Below the pieces are notes generated by a model. That model searched no databases and was not told the origin of the DNA. It saw nothing but the letters and a program-made list of their open reading frames with translations. A DNA stretch of 64,000 bases from Streptomyces misionensis (GTDB lineage Bacteria > Actinomycetota > Actinomycetes > Streptomycetales > Streptomycetaceae): NCBI RefSeq assembly GCF_900104815.1, contig NZ_FNTD01000004.1, forward strand, positions 3,488,501 through 3,552,500, in the 5' to 3' direction. The translations under genes and the position numbers were made by a program. Shown here in pieces: positions 39,240 through 48,446 of this stretch. How positions within the stretch are numbered: position 1 is the first letter of the stretch; each line of letters starts with the position of its first letter.

Positions 39240-39899
39240 ATGACGAAGGACCAGGCACCCCCGCTTCCCGCCACCCGCAGGACCGGCACCCGCCGCCAGG
39301 AGCCCCGCCTCAAGCAGGACCGGGCCGTTCGCACCCGGAACACGATCCTGAAGGCGGCGGCCGAGGTCTTCGCGCAGCGGGACTACCCGTCCGTGACGAT
39401 CCTGGACATCGCCGAACAGGCCGGCGTGACCAAGGGCGCCGTCTACTTCCACTTCGCCAACAAGGAGGCCGTCGCGGTCTCCGTGGCCGAGCAGTTCTAC
39501 ACCGCGCTCCTCGCGTCCGTGCGCCCGGTGCTCGACACCGACGCGACCCCGGCGCGCAAGGTCGTGGAACTGCTGCGGCACACCGCCCGCTCCTTCCACG
39601 AGGACCCGCTCACCCAGGCCGGCAGCCGACTGCAGATCCAGCAGTGGGCGATCGAGTCCGAACTGCCCACGCCCTACGTCGGTTTCACCCAGGTGCTGGC
39701 CGAACTGCTGACGGAGTGCCGCACCAACGGCGCGCTGCCGCCGGAGGCCGACCCCGAGGCGCTGGCCCGTGTGCTGCGCTCCGCGCTCTTCGGTGCGCAG
39801 CACATCTCCGGCGTACAGCACGGCTGGTCGGACATCGTGGAGCGGACGGAGGAGATCATCCAGGCACTGCCCGTCCTGGCTCCGGCCGCACGCGACTGA
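39240..39899 (+). CDS. TetR-type gamma-butyrolactone receptor (ScbR/ArpA family), receptor 2
   Basis: The 219-aa product has the whole receptor pattern: RLKQDRAVRTRNTILKAAAEVFAQRDY, HTH TILDIAEQAGVTKGAVYFHFANKEAVA, ligand-domain GSRLQIQQWAIESELPTPYVG and LFGAQHISGVQHGWSDIVERTEEI. It is the obvious partner of the divergent AfsA and should repress both from ARE box 4. AAGGA precedes the ATG. It resembles receptor 1 at 14.6 kb, so two parallel receptors exist. Confidence 0.9.
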   Translation: MTKDQAPPLPATRRTGTRRQEPRLKQDRAVRTRNTILKAAAEVFAQRDYPSVTILDIAEQAGVTKGAVYFHFANKEAVAVSVAEQFYTALLASVRPVLDTDATPARKVVELLRHTARSFHEDPLTQAGSRLQIQQWAIESELPTPYVGFTQVLAELLTECRTNGALPPEADPEALARVLRSALFGAQHISGVQHGWSDIVERTEEIIQALPVLAPAARD

Positions 39900-39947
39900 C
39901 CCCCCGCCGGCCCGCCGCACCCACCGGTCCATCGGCCCCACGAACCG

Positions 39948-41237
39948 TCACGCCAGCCTGCGGCCGTCGGCCGCCGCGGGCTCCACGATGTCCGCGGGCT
40001 CGACGATGTCCGCGGGCACCCCGCCGAGGCGGTGCAGGGCGTACGCCGCGGTGACCATCGTCATGTGGTGGTGCCAGCCCGGGAAGGACCGGCCCTCGAA
40101 GTCCAGCAGCCCGAAGTCCCGCTCCAGGGACTTCAACGAGGCCTGCGTGCGCACCGAGTGCCGTACCAGGGAGAGGATCTCGTCGGCGCGTCTGTCCGTC
40201 GGCGCGGTCAGCCAGAAGCGGATCGGCCGGCGCTCGGCGGCCGACCACTGGGTCAGCAGGCGGTACACCGGCTGCGGCGCGGTGCGCCCCGGCTCGGGCG
40301 GCACGGGCAGCCGCACCAGCCCGGAATGGACCACGAGGTGGCGCACCGGGCCGTCCGTCCGGCCCGCCGAGATCACCCGCGGCGGCCGGGCGCGCTCGCC
40401 CCGCCCGGCGTACTCGCCGACGGGCAGTGGCCGGGGCTGTTCGGTGCCGCGCGCCGCGGCGGGCGCGGCGGGGAGCACGGCCTGGCTCGGGTGCAGCTCG
40501 ACCACGAAGTCCAGGCCGCGCGCGGCGAGTCCGGCCACCAGGGGGCCCGCCTCCGGGGTGCAGCGCAGGTCGGCGACGACCGGCGCGGGCGGTGTGAGAC
40601 CGGTCCCGGCGAGCGCGTCGACCATGCCGAGCACATGCCGGCTCACCGGCTCGGCCGCCGCGGACAGCGGCAGCCGGGCCCGGGAACGCAACCGCTCGTC
40701 GCCGCACCAGCGGTCGTCCAGCAGCAGCCGCCAGTCGACCGGCACGCTCATGTCGCCCGAGGACAGGAACAGCCCGATCCCCAGCTGGCAGTTGACGGTC
40801 CGGCCGGCCTCCGGCACGAACCGGCGGTGGACGCCCACCGAGTGCTCGCCGCGCTTGGGGATCACCGCGATACCGGTCGCCCAGGCCGCCACCGGCATCC
40901 GGGCCACCACCTGGGCGGCGATCGCGCGCCGCGCCGGATCCCACGGCCAGGGGCTGGAGTTGATGAACTGCTGGAGCGACTGGGCCGCCGTCGCCGACCG
41001 GGGCACGGTCAGGGCGAGGTTGCGGATGGATTTCTTGCCCCGGGTGGTGAGCAGGCCGGCGAGGTAGACCTCGGCCCAGCGGCGCTGGTCGGCCCGTGGC
41101 AGATGAGCGAAGACCTCCTCGGTGAAGTCCGCGACCGTGAGCGGGCGGCCCGGCCCGTGCGGCGCACCCGGGAGCCGAGCCGTCCACACGGACGACGGTG
41201 GCACTGACACGGTGTGGTGCAGGTGCTCGTCAAGCAC
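39948..41237 (-). CDS. IS701-like DDE-family protein, probably domesticated
   Basis: The 429-aa product aligns by eye with IS701/SRSO17-type transposases: PKRGEHSVGVHRRF, VNCQLGIGLFLSSGDMSVPVDWRLLLDDRWCGDERLRSRARLP and the ADLRC region. However, the canonical DDTGFPK stretch with the first catalytic Asp reads GIAVIPK, so the first D is absent. No terminal inverted repeats are seen. A DIVEPADIVEPAA duplication lies near the C-terminus. GTG 41237 follows GGAGGGG. It sits beside receptor 2 and has ARE-like box 5 upstream, which suggests a retained, regulated host function. Confidence 0.68.
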   Translation of the reverse strand: MLDEHLHHTVSVPPSSVWTARLPGAPHGPGRPLTVADFTEEVFAHLPRADQRRWAEVYLAGLLTTRGKKSIRNLALTVPRSATAAQSLQQFINSSPWPWDPARRAIAAQVVARMPVAAWATGIAVIPKRGEHSVGVHRRFVPEAGRTVNCQLGIGLFLSSGDMSVPVDWRLLLDDRWCGDERLRSRARLPLSAAAEPVSRHVLGMVDALAGTGLTPPAPVVADLRCTPEAGPLVAGLAARGLDFVVELHPSQAVLPAAPAAARGTEQPRPLPVGEYAGRGERARPPRVISAGRTDGPVRHLVVHSGLVRLPVPPEPGRTAPQPVYRLLTQWSAAERRPIRFWLTAPTDRRADEILSLVRHSVRTQASLKSLERDFGLLDFEGRSFPGWHHHMTMVTAAYALHRLGGVPADIVEPADIVEPAAADGRRLA

Positions 41238-41310
41238 GTCCCCTCCAGGTCAGCTTGCTGGACGCCGGTTGCTCTGTGGTGCGTCATCGCAGGAGCGAAG
41301 ACATCCAAAA

Positions 41311-41336
41311 AATAATACCCTCAAGAACGAATTAAA
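41311..41336. promoter_or_regulatory. ARE box 5, upstream of the IS701-like gene
   Basis: AATAATACC-N8-CGAATTAAA; on the minus strand TTTAATTCG-N8-GGTATTATT with spacer TTCTTGAG, one base different from box 1. It lies 74-99 bp before the IS701-like start and about 200 bp before the DsbA-like gene. Confidence 0.55.
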
Positions 41337-41537
41337 AGTGCGCACCGCGGCTCCGCGAGACTCTGCTATCTCCCGACTCTGGGCACGGGAATGCCCGTTC
41401 GACTGGGACGGCGAGGAGGACAGACCGCATGCTCACGTGCGGGTGCGCGGCCCCGCGCGCGGAACACCGGTCCCACGACGGGGCGCGTACCGTCGCGGCC
41501 CGGCAGACGGACTGCCCGGCCCCCAGGGAGGTGTGCC

Positions 41538-42131
41538 GTGAGCGTCACCGTGCACGTGTGGTTCGACTACATCTGCCCGTTCAGCCTGATCGCGCGGAAA
41601 CTGCTGGCCGAGGCCGTGGCCGGGCGCGACGTCACCTGCGTCTGGCATCCGTTCGAGACCAACCCGCACTGCGTCGAGGAGGCCGGGGAGTACCCGCCGG
41701 GCGCCTGGAACCGGCTGGTCACACCGCTCGCCGCCCGCTACGAGGTGCCGCTCGCCGGAGCGCCGCAGAACCCGCTGCGCCGGGCGCGCCTGGCCTTCGT
41801 CGGCTACCAGTACGCGCTGGACTGCGGGGCGGGACAGGCCTACAACGACCGGCTGTTCACCGCGTACTACTACCAGTGGCGGGACATCTCCGACCCGGTC
41901 GAACTGACCCGCCTGGCCGCCGACGCCGGCCTGGACCCCGGCCGCTTCCGCGACGCCGTCCTCTCCCCGCGCTACACCCGCCGCCACCTCGACGCCCTGG
42001 ACCACGCCCGCGACCGGGAGGCCATCACCAGCGTCCCGGTGATCTCCGTCGCGGGCGAACGCCTGGACGGCTTCCACGGCGTCCCGGAACCGGCCCTGCT
42101 GACGAAGGCGCTGGACGAGGCGGCGGGCTAG
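41538..42131 (+). CDS. DsbA-family (FrnE-like) protein with a single-Cys active site
   Basis: The 197-aa product fits the DsbA/FrnE thioredoxin-like family: HVWFDYICPFSLIARKLLAE, WHPFETNPHCVEEAGEYPP, VGYQYALDCG, and TSVPVISVAGERLDGFHGVP. The active site reads CPFS in place of CxxC (CPWC in typical FrnE), so the second Cys is missing and it cannot act as a standard dithiol oxidoreductase. It may be a glutathione/mycothiol transferase or isomerase relative. The GTG at 41538 follows AGGGAGG. It ends before a strong hairpin. Confidence 0.78.
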   Translation: MSVTVHVWFDYICPFSLIARKLLAEAVAGRDVTCVWHPFETNPHCVEEAGEYPPGAWNRLVTPLAARYEVPLAGAPQNPLRRARLAFVGYQYALDCGAGQAYNDRLFTAYYYQWRDISDPVELTRLAADAGLDPGRFRDAVLSPRYTRRHLDALDHARDREAITSVPVISVAGERLDGFHGVPEPALLTKALDEAAG

Positions 42132-42655
42132 ACCGGCGGGCCGGGGCCACGGCGGCACGCTCCCCGGGCTCCGGGGACCCCGGCCCCGTCACCGATCCCG
42201 GCCGCGCCGCTCGCGGCGGCCGGGATCGACGCAGGGCGGTGGCGCGGGAAGGGGAGACGGCGCGGATCGTCCTCCCCGGGGGCGCCGGCAGGGACCCCGC
42301 ACGAAGCACCGCCCCGAATCCTCCCGGTCCGTCCCCACGACCGCACTCCCCCTCCGCCCCGACGATCCCTACCGCAAAGTCATCCGCTCACCCACGCGAG
42401 AGGCCCCCGCACAGCACCGCGGAGACCCATCCGAACCACACGCCGCCCCGGCCGTCACGACTTGCCCCAGTTGGCCAGGTAGGCCGCAACCGGCCCGAAC
42501 GACTCCTGGTACGGGACCCGCCGTACCGACACTGGTGGCGGCCGCCGGCGCGCCGGGTGCCGCCGGCGGCCGCCGAGGACACGACGGCGGCCGTCGTGGC
42601 CGGGTCCGCGCGGACCACGGTCGCACGCCGCCCCGGCCGTACGGAGGAGACAGTC
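42132..42655. other. Intergenic region after the DsbA-like gene
   Basis: About 520 bp without a supportable gene. It holds the hairpin at 42193-42228 and, at the right end, the GGAGGAGA ribosome-binding site of the next gene. Confidence 0.4.
42193..42228. terminator. 13-bp perfect hairpin terminator
   Basis: CGATCCCGGCCGC (42193-42205) pairs with GCGGCCGGGATCG (42216-42228), 10-nt loop. Symmetric, so it may work in both directions. Confidence 0.6.
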
Positions 42656-43225
42656 ATGAACGGGTTCGGCACGCTGGTGGTGTGGGCACACCCGGACCGG
42701 GACGGCGCCGGCGAGGGCGAGCAGCCCTCACGCGTCGGCGCGGCCCTGGCACGGGCGGCGCGGGACGTACCCGGCGTCCGGGTGCACGACCTGTACCGCG
42801 CCCATCCCGACGGCGTCATCGACGTACCGGCCGAACAGCGGCTGCTCACCGCGCACCGGCGGATCGTCCTCCAGTTCCCGTTCTACTGGTACTCGGTCCC
42901 GCCGCTGCTCAAGCGCTGGCTGGACGACGTCCTGGAACACGGCTTCGCCTACGGCAGCGAGGGCACCGCGCTGCGGGGCCGCACCCTTCAGGTGGTGACG
43001 ACGACGGGCGGCCCCGCCTCCTCGTACGGCCCCGAGGGCTACAACCGCTTCACCATCCGGGAACTGCTGCGCCCACTGGAGGCGACGGCCAACCTGTGCG
43101 GCATGGACTTCCCCCCGCCCTTCGTGGTCCACGGCACCCGCACCCTCACCGACGCCGACGTGGCGGCCGAGGCCGCCCGCTACCGAACCCTGCTGGCGTC
43201 CCCCGCCCTGCCCACCGCGGCCTGA
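42656..43225 (+). CDS. NAD(P)H quinone oxidoreductase / KefF-like flavodoxin-fold protein
   Basis: The 189-aa product belongs to the Flavodoxin_2 family: TLVVWAHPDRD at the start, VHDLYRAHPDGVIDVPAEQ, the Phe-Trp rich IVLQFPFYWYSVPPLLKRWLDDVLEHGFAYG and TGGPASSYGPEGYNRFT. Such enzymes carry FMN and reduce quinones, or regulate Kef potassium efflux. The ATG at 42656 follows GGAGGAGA. It stands alone, and the accessory region begins after it. Confidence 0.87.
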   Translation: MNGFGTLVVWAHPDRDGAGEGEQPSRVGAALARAARDVPGVRVHDLYRAHPDGVIDVPAEQRLLTAHRRIVLQFPFYWYSVPPLLKRWLDDVLEHGFAYGSEGTALRGRTLQVVTTTGGPASSYGPEGYNRFTIRELLRPLEATANLCGMDFPPPFVVHGTRTLTDADVAAEAARYRTLLASPALPTAA

Positions 43226-43593
43226 CAGCCGACCCGCACCCCACGCCGATCCGCTACCCTGTCATGGACCGCCACCCCGGTGGCGTTCCCCGCCCTCACG
43301 GGATCTCTGGAAACTTCGGTCGTCGCAGCTCAGGCCTGATGCCATGTGACGCCTCCAAACGCTGCAGCCGCGTCCCGCTCGGCGCGGCCCCAGCCCCTCG
43401 TTTCGGACGTCAAGCCCAACGTACTGTTGTCCACCAGTTGTTAGATACGTTCTGCCGCCGCGCTCTGGTCATCCACGAACAGGCCGTGCGCCTCGTACTG
43501 GCCAACCGCGCATCGGCCCGCGTCGCGGTCTAGCCCGAGTCAACGTTGCCGCTGCTGCCGGGGTTTTGGGTCGTAGTCGCCCCGCTCATCTCC
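43226..43593. other. Intergenic region at the left edge of the accessory block
   Basis: About 370 bp. No gene is supported. The open frame to 43533 has no homology I recognise. Composition shifts from very high GC to more mixed sequence here, so an insertion junction may be close. Confidence 0.35.
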
Positions 43594-44181
43594 TCACCTG
43601 GCGAGCGCCAGCACGTCCGGGTGGATCTCGCTGTAGGCCAGGCGGGAATGGTCGTCGACAGCGGAGTGGACATAGTCGAAGCCCACGTTGCTGCGTCGGG
43701 CCCGGCCGGCCTGGCGGCCCAGGACCTTGTGGCCGCCGCCATCGGGGATGCGGCCGAGCTTTTTGACCTCCACGTGGACCAGCTCGCCGGGCCGGTCGCG
43801 TTCGTAGCGGCGGATGACCTGGCCGGTGGGCCGGTCCAGGTGGGCCGGCCGGTTCAGGCCGTGACGGACCAGGATGCGGTGGGTGGTCGAGGCGGGCAGG
43901 CCCAGGATCGGGCCGAGGCGGGCCGGTCCGAGTTTGCGTATCCGCCGCTGCTGGCACACCTGCGCCTCCACCGTCGGCGCAGTGCGGTGCGGTGTCGTCA
44001 GGGGGCGGCTGGAACGGTCGTGCAGGCCGGCCTCGCCCTCCGTCCGCCAGCGACAAAGCCACTTGTGGGCGGTTGCGCGGGAGATGCCCATCTCGGCCGC
44101 AACATGCGCGACAGGGCGGCCGGCGCCGACACGCTCGACAAGCAGTCGCCTGCCGCGAACAGTGCCTTGGCCTGAAGTCAC
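43594..44181 (-). pseudogene. IS481-family transposase remnant, C-terminus missing
   Basis: The 195 residues match the first two thirds of IS481 transposases: the HTH (VAHVAAEMGISRATAHKWLCRWRTEGEAGLHDRSSRP), then LVHVEVKKLGRIPDGGGHK (first catalytic Asp region replaced by E/V) and DYVHSAVDDHSRLAYSEI (second Asp). The full-length copy at 47.4 kb is about 317 aa. Here the frame ends shortly after DDHSRLAYSEI, so the last catalytic Glu and C-terminus are gone. No clear terminal repeats were found. Dead element that marks the island edge. Confidence 0.75.
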
Positions 44182-44285
44182 GCCTGACAGAAGGGTGTTA
44201 CTTCTGCATTACCCCGACATGGGTCTCACTTGAACTTGCCGCCCTAGTGTCGGAAGCCGCAGCTGCGAACGAGGCAGGGGTATCC

Positions 44286-44651
44286 ATGGGCGATGGCAAG
44301 GTCCCCGGCAAGGTACTGGACATCAAGACCGCCGACATCAAGGCGGCGGCACCTGCCTTCCAGCAGGGCGCCATTGACCTGAGCAAGGCCCTGACCACGC
44401 TCATTCAGACCCTGGACGGCCTGGGCGAGCCCTGGGGCCACGACAAGCAGGGAAACCAGTTCGGTGGCGTCTACAAGCCGCACCAGAAGAAGATCGAGGG
44501 CGCGGCGGGCATCCTGGTGCTCGGCCTGACGAGCATTCACGAGGCCATGACCGACATGGCGGACGGCCACGTGGACAACGACGAACTCATCGCCGGCATG
44601 TTCACGGAAGTGAAGACCGACAAGCCGAGTGACGGTGCCGGTGAGCATTGA
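44286..44651 (+). CDS. WXG100-like small protein, probable T7SS partner of the RHS toxin
   Basis: The 121-aa product is mostly helical (AFQQGAIDLSKALTTLIQTLDGLGEPWG). It has the WG followed by FGGVYKPHQKKIEGAAGILVLGLTSIHEAM pattern seen in ESX/WXG100-type proteins. Such proteins form helical hairpins that accompany type VII secreted toxins. The ATG at 44286 follows GGCAGGGG. Its end overlaps the start of the RHS gene, so the two are coupled. Function as export partner is inferred from context. Confidence 0.6.
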   Translation: MGDGKVPGKVLDIKTADIKAAAPAFQQGAIDLSKALTTLIQTLDGLGEPWGHDKQGNQFGGVYKPHQKKIEGAAGILVLGLTSIHEAMTDMADGHVDNDELIAGMFTEVKTDKPSDGAGEH

Positions 44652-47505
44652 GGACAAGGCCCGCCACATCCTTCTCGACCTGGGCTTGTGGTGGCCGGAG
44701 GCCGACTCGGGCAAGCTTCGGGACGCCGCGAAAGCCTGGCGTGCGTTCGCCGACTCCGTGGACGACGTCCGTTCCCCGGTGCACCGCAGCGCGTCCGGCA
44801 TCATCCACAACAACACGGGTGAGTCGATCGAGGCGTTCCGTAAGTTCTGGGGCCGCTACGCCACCGGCGAGAGCGGCGGCTGGCTGAGCGATCTCGCCAA
44901 GTCCTCGCGGGATATGGCGGGTGCGCTGGACAAGTTCGCCGACGCCATCGACGACGCGATCAACAAGCTCTGGACGCGGATCGCCATCGACGCGGCCGTG
45001 ATCGCGGGTGGTGTGGCTTTGGCCATCATGACCGCGGGCATCGCCTCGGGCACGGCGGCAGCGGCGGCGGACGCGGTCATCGAGTTCGGCGCCACGGTGG
45101 GTGTCGGGGTCTCCGCCGTGGTGGCCGACATCGTCGCAGGCGCCTTCGTCGGCGTCGCGTTCGGCGGGGTCGAATCGGTCACGGTGGACCTCGCTGTCGC
45201 TCAGCCGCTGCAGATGGCCACGGGGCTGCAGCACGGCTTCAGCCTGGACGAGGTCAACCAGGCCGCCAAGGACGGCATGATCTTCGGCGGCGCGCTCGGA
45301 GCGGGCGGCGGCCTGCTCAAGGCGAGCATGGAGGGCGGCCTCACCGACACCACCCCCCTGCTGCTGCGCCCGCCGTCGCTGCGCCCGGACCTGGTCGACC
45401 TGGGCCCTGCGGCCCGCAACGCCGAACGCACCCCTTGCGTGGGCGAGCCGATCGACGTGGCGACCGGCGCCATGCTGATGACCCAGACGGACCTCGCCCT
45501 GCCGGGCACCCTGCCGCTGGAGTTCACCCGCACCCACCTGTCCTCCTACCGGGGCGGCGTCTGCTTCGGCCCGACCTGGATCTCCACCCTGGACGAGTGC
45601 CTCCAGATCGACGGCGAGGGCGTCGTCTTCGCCGCGGCCGACGGCATGCGCCTGGTCTACCCGGTACCGGAGCCGGGCGTGCCGACCATGCCGGTGAAGG
45701 GCCCGCGCTGGCCGCTGGAGTGGGACGGCAAACCGGACGGCGCGATGACCGTCACCGACCCGTCGACGGGAGTGACCCGCACCTTCGCAGCCCCCGTCCC
45801 CTCACCATCCTTCGGCGTCTTCCACCTGGCACTGGACTCCTGGAGCGACCGCAACGGCAACCGCATCGACGTCGAACGCGACGACGAGGGCATCCCGTTC
45901 GGCATCCGCCACTCCGGCGGCTACTACGTCGCCGTCGACACCCAGGGCCCCCGCATCACCGCCCTGCGCCTCCTGGACGAGCCCCCTTCCCGCTACCGCC
46001 CGGGCACCACGACCGACGAGGGCACGGTCGTCATGCGCTACGGCTACGACACCACCGGCAACCTCACCGAGGTCATCAACTCCAGCGGCGAACCCCTGCG
46101 CTTCACCTACGACACCGAGGGACGCGTCACCCGCTGGACCGACCGCAACGGAACCTGGTTCGGTTACGTCTACGACGACCGCGGCCGGGTCACCCGCACC
46201 GAGGGCATCGACGGCATCCTGTCCGGCGCCCTGACCTACGACGACACCGCACGCACGACGACGTACACGGACTCTCAGGGGCACGTCTCAGTCCACCGGT
46301 ACAACACCGAGGGCCTGGTGGTGGAAGAGACGGACCCGCTCGGGCACGTCACCCGCACGGAGTGGGACGAGTACGGCGCCCACCCGGTCGCGGTGACCGA
46401 TCCGCTGGGCCACACCACGCGGTACACCTACGACGACGCCGGCAACCTCACCGGCCTCGTTCTCCCCGACGGCACAGCGGCCCAGGCGGAGTACAACGCG
46501 CTCGGCCTCCCGACCAAGGTGGTCGAGCCGGGCGGGGCAGTCTGGCGGCACACCTACGACGAGCGGGGCAACCGGTTGGCGACCGTCGACCCGCTCGGTG
46601 CCGAGACACGGTACGCGTACGACGATGCGGGCCGTCCTACGGCGATCACGAACGCGTTGGGCAATACCCGGACCACCGCCTGCAACTCCGCCGGGCTCCC
46701 TATAGCGGTTACCGACGAACTCGGACACACCACCACATTTCATCGGGACAACTTCGGGCGCATCACCACAGTCACCGACCCGCTCGGCCATGTGACGCGG
46801 ATGGGCTGGACCATCGAGGGCAAACCCGCCTGGCGTGGACTCCCCGACGGCGCTCGGGAGGAGTGGACCTGGGATGGCGAGGGCAACCTCCTCACCCACA
46901 CCGACCCTGCGGGAAACACCACTCAACACACTCCAGGCCCGTTCGACGTCCCCGCTAGCCGCACCGATCCCGACGGCGCCCACTACGAATTCGTCTACGA
47001 CACCGAACTACGGCTCACAACCGTCACCAATCCCCTGGGACAAAGCTGGATCTACACCTACGATGCAGCGGGCCGCCTGACCGCAGAGACCGATTTCAAC
47101 GGCCGCAGCATCACCTACGCTCACGATGCAGCAGGCCGCCTCACCACCCGTACCAACGGCGCGAACGAGGCCCTCTTCTACACCCGGGACGCCCTGGGGC
47201 GAGTCATTGAACAGCGCACCGAGACCGGTGACATCACCACGTACGCCTACAACCCCAGAGGCCATCTGAGCCGTGCCGTCAACGCGGACGCCGAAGTCGT
47301 ACTGGTTTACGACGCATTGGGCCGCTTGCTGTCCGACAGAGTCAATGGCCGCACCATGGTCTACGCCTACGACGCCCTAGGTGTGCTGTTCGGACAGGTT
47401 GGTGACGCGGCTGGCTGGTGGGTGGCCGCCGATGCCGGTGTGGGGTCGGTGGTAGTTGTACCAGTCCAGCCAGTCGGGGAACGCCGCTTGTCGTTCGGTG
47501 TCTGA
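44629..47505 (+). pseudogene. RHS polymorphic toxin, 5' part (broken by IS481 at 47382)
   Basis: The N-terminus (residues 1-120) is a helical WXG-like segment (WWPEADSGKLRDAAKAWRAFADSVDD), followed by hydrophobic Ala/Gly-rich helices (about 120-220) and then a DUF6531-type segment (VGEPIDVATGAMLMTQTDLALPG) and many RHS/YD repeats (YDDAGNLTG, YDAAGRLTAE). The frame continues to 47381, where the IS begins, and ends at 47505 inside the IS with foreign residues. GTGs at 44629 and 44641 are both possible starts. Joined to 48447-49962, the gene encodes an intact toxin of about 1,400 aa. Confidence 0.85.
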
Positions 47506-48330
47506 GGTGTAGGGCCGGATGTAGGCCCATTCGTCGAGCAGGGTGCGGTGGAAGCGTTCGACCTTGCCATTGGTCTGGGGCCGCCAGGGCCTGGTCCAGC
47601 GGGGGCTGATGCCCAGGTCGCGGCAAGTCTGGCGCCAGGTGTTCTTGGTGTAGGCCCAGGCGTTGTCGGTCAGGACCCGCTCGACGATGACGCCTTGCCG
47701 GGCGAACCAGGCAGTTGCTCGTCGTAGGAAGCCGGCGCAGGTGGTGGCGGTCTCGTCGGGCAGGTCTTCGGTGTAGGCGAGGCGGGTGTGGTCGTCCAGG
47801 GCGGTGTGCAGGTAGGCGTAGCCGACTCCGGTGCGGTTGCGTCGGCCTTCGGCACGGCCCTGGGTGCGGTGCCCGCCGCCTTCTGGGATGCGGCCGAGCT
47901 TCTTGACGTCGATGTGGATGAGTTCGCCGGGCCGGGCGCGTTCGTAGCGGCGGACGGGTTCGCCGGTGGCCCGGTCGCAGGCGGCCAGGGCAGGCAGGCC
48001 GTGGCGGACGAGGATGCGGTGGACGGTGGATGCGGCGATGCCGGTGCGGGCGGCGAGTCGCAGCGGGCCGATCCGGTGCTCGCGCCGCAGCCGCAGAACC
48101 TGTGCCTCGACGGCAGCCGGGGTGCGGCGGGGTTGATGGTGCGGGCGGCTGGAGCGGTCGTGCATGCCCGCCTCGCCCAGCTGCCGGTAGCGGCTGGCCC
48201 AGCGTGCGGCTGTGGTGTGGCTGACCTGGAAGCGTTCCGCGGCCCGGCGCAGCGGCCAGCCGTCGTCCACGACACACCGGGCCAGACGCAGCCTCCCAGT
48301 CGGCGTCAGCGGGGCGTTACGGTGGGACAC
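47377..48330 (-). CDS. IS481-family transposase
   Basis: The 317-aa transposase has the HTH (RLARCVVDDGWPLRRAAERFQVSHTTAARWASRYRQLGEAGMHDRSSRP), then the DDE core: HIDVKKLGRIPEGG (first Asp), YAYLHTALDDHTRLAYTED (second) and RPQTNGKVERFHRTLLDEWAY (Glu). The GTG at 48330 follows AGGAGG. Its TAG stop (47377-47379) lies within the CTAG of the target duplication, so the element supplies no stop of its own. It appears intact and potentially active. Confidence 0.95.
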   Translation of the reverse strand: MSHRNAPLTPTGRLRLARCVVDDGWPLRRAAERFQVSHTTAARWASRYRQLGEAGMHDRSSRPHHQPRRTPAAVEAQVLRLRREHRIGPLRLAARTGIAASTVHRILVRHGLPALAACDRATGEPVRRYERARPGELIHIDVKKLGRIPEGGGHRTQGRAEGRRNRTGVGYAYLHTALDDHTRLAYTEDLPDETATTCAGFLRRATAWFARQGVIVERVLTDNAWAYTKNTWRQTCRDLGISPRWTRPWRPQTNGKVERFHRTLLDEWAYIRPYTSDTERQAAFPDWLDWYNYHRPHTGIGGHPPASRVTNLSEQHT

Positions 48331-48440
48331 GAGGGCCTCCTGGCGGTCGGCGGTAGATGTCGCAATCCACACCGAACCCAGAAGGCCCTCACCTGTTCAA
48401 GCACCCAGCACGCGTGTCACCAACGTCCCGGGACAGCACA
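47382..48440 (-). mobile_element. Complete IS481-family insertion sequence, 1,059 bp, in the RHS gene
   Basis: Terminal inverted repeats of 25 bp match at 20 positions (left begins TGTGCTGTTCGG; right, read inward, begins TGTGCTGTCCCG). A 6-bp duplication CCTAGG is at 47376-47381 and 48441-48446; CTAG-centred targets are known for this family. Removing the element and one duplication restores the frame ...YAYDALGQRTHRVTP..., proving a simple insertion. Confidence 0.95.
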
Positions 48441-48446
48441 CCTAGG

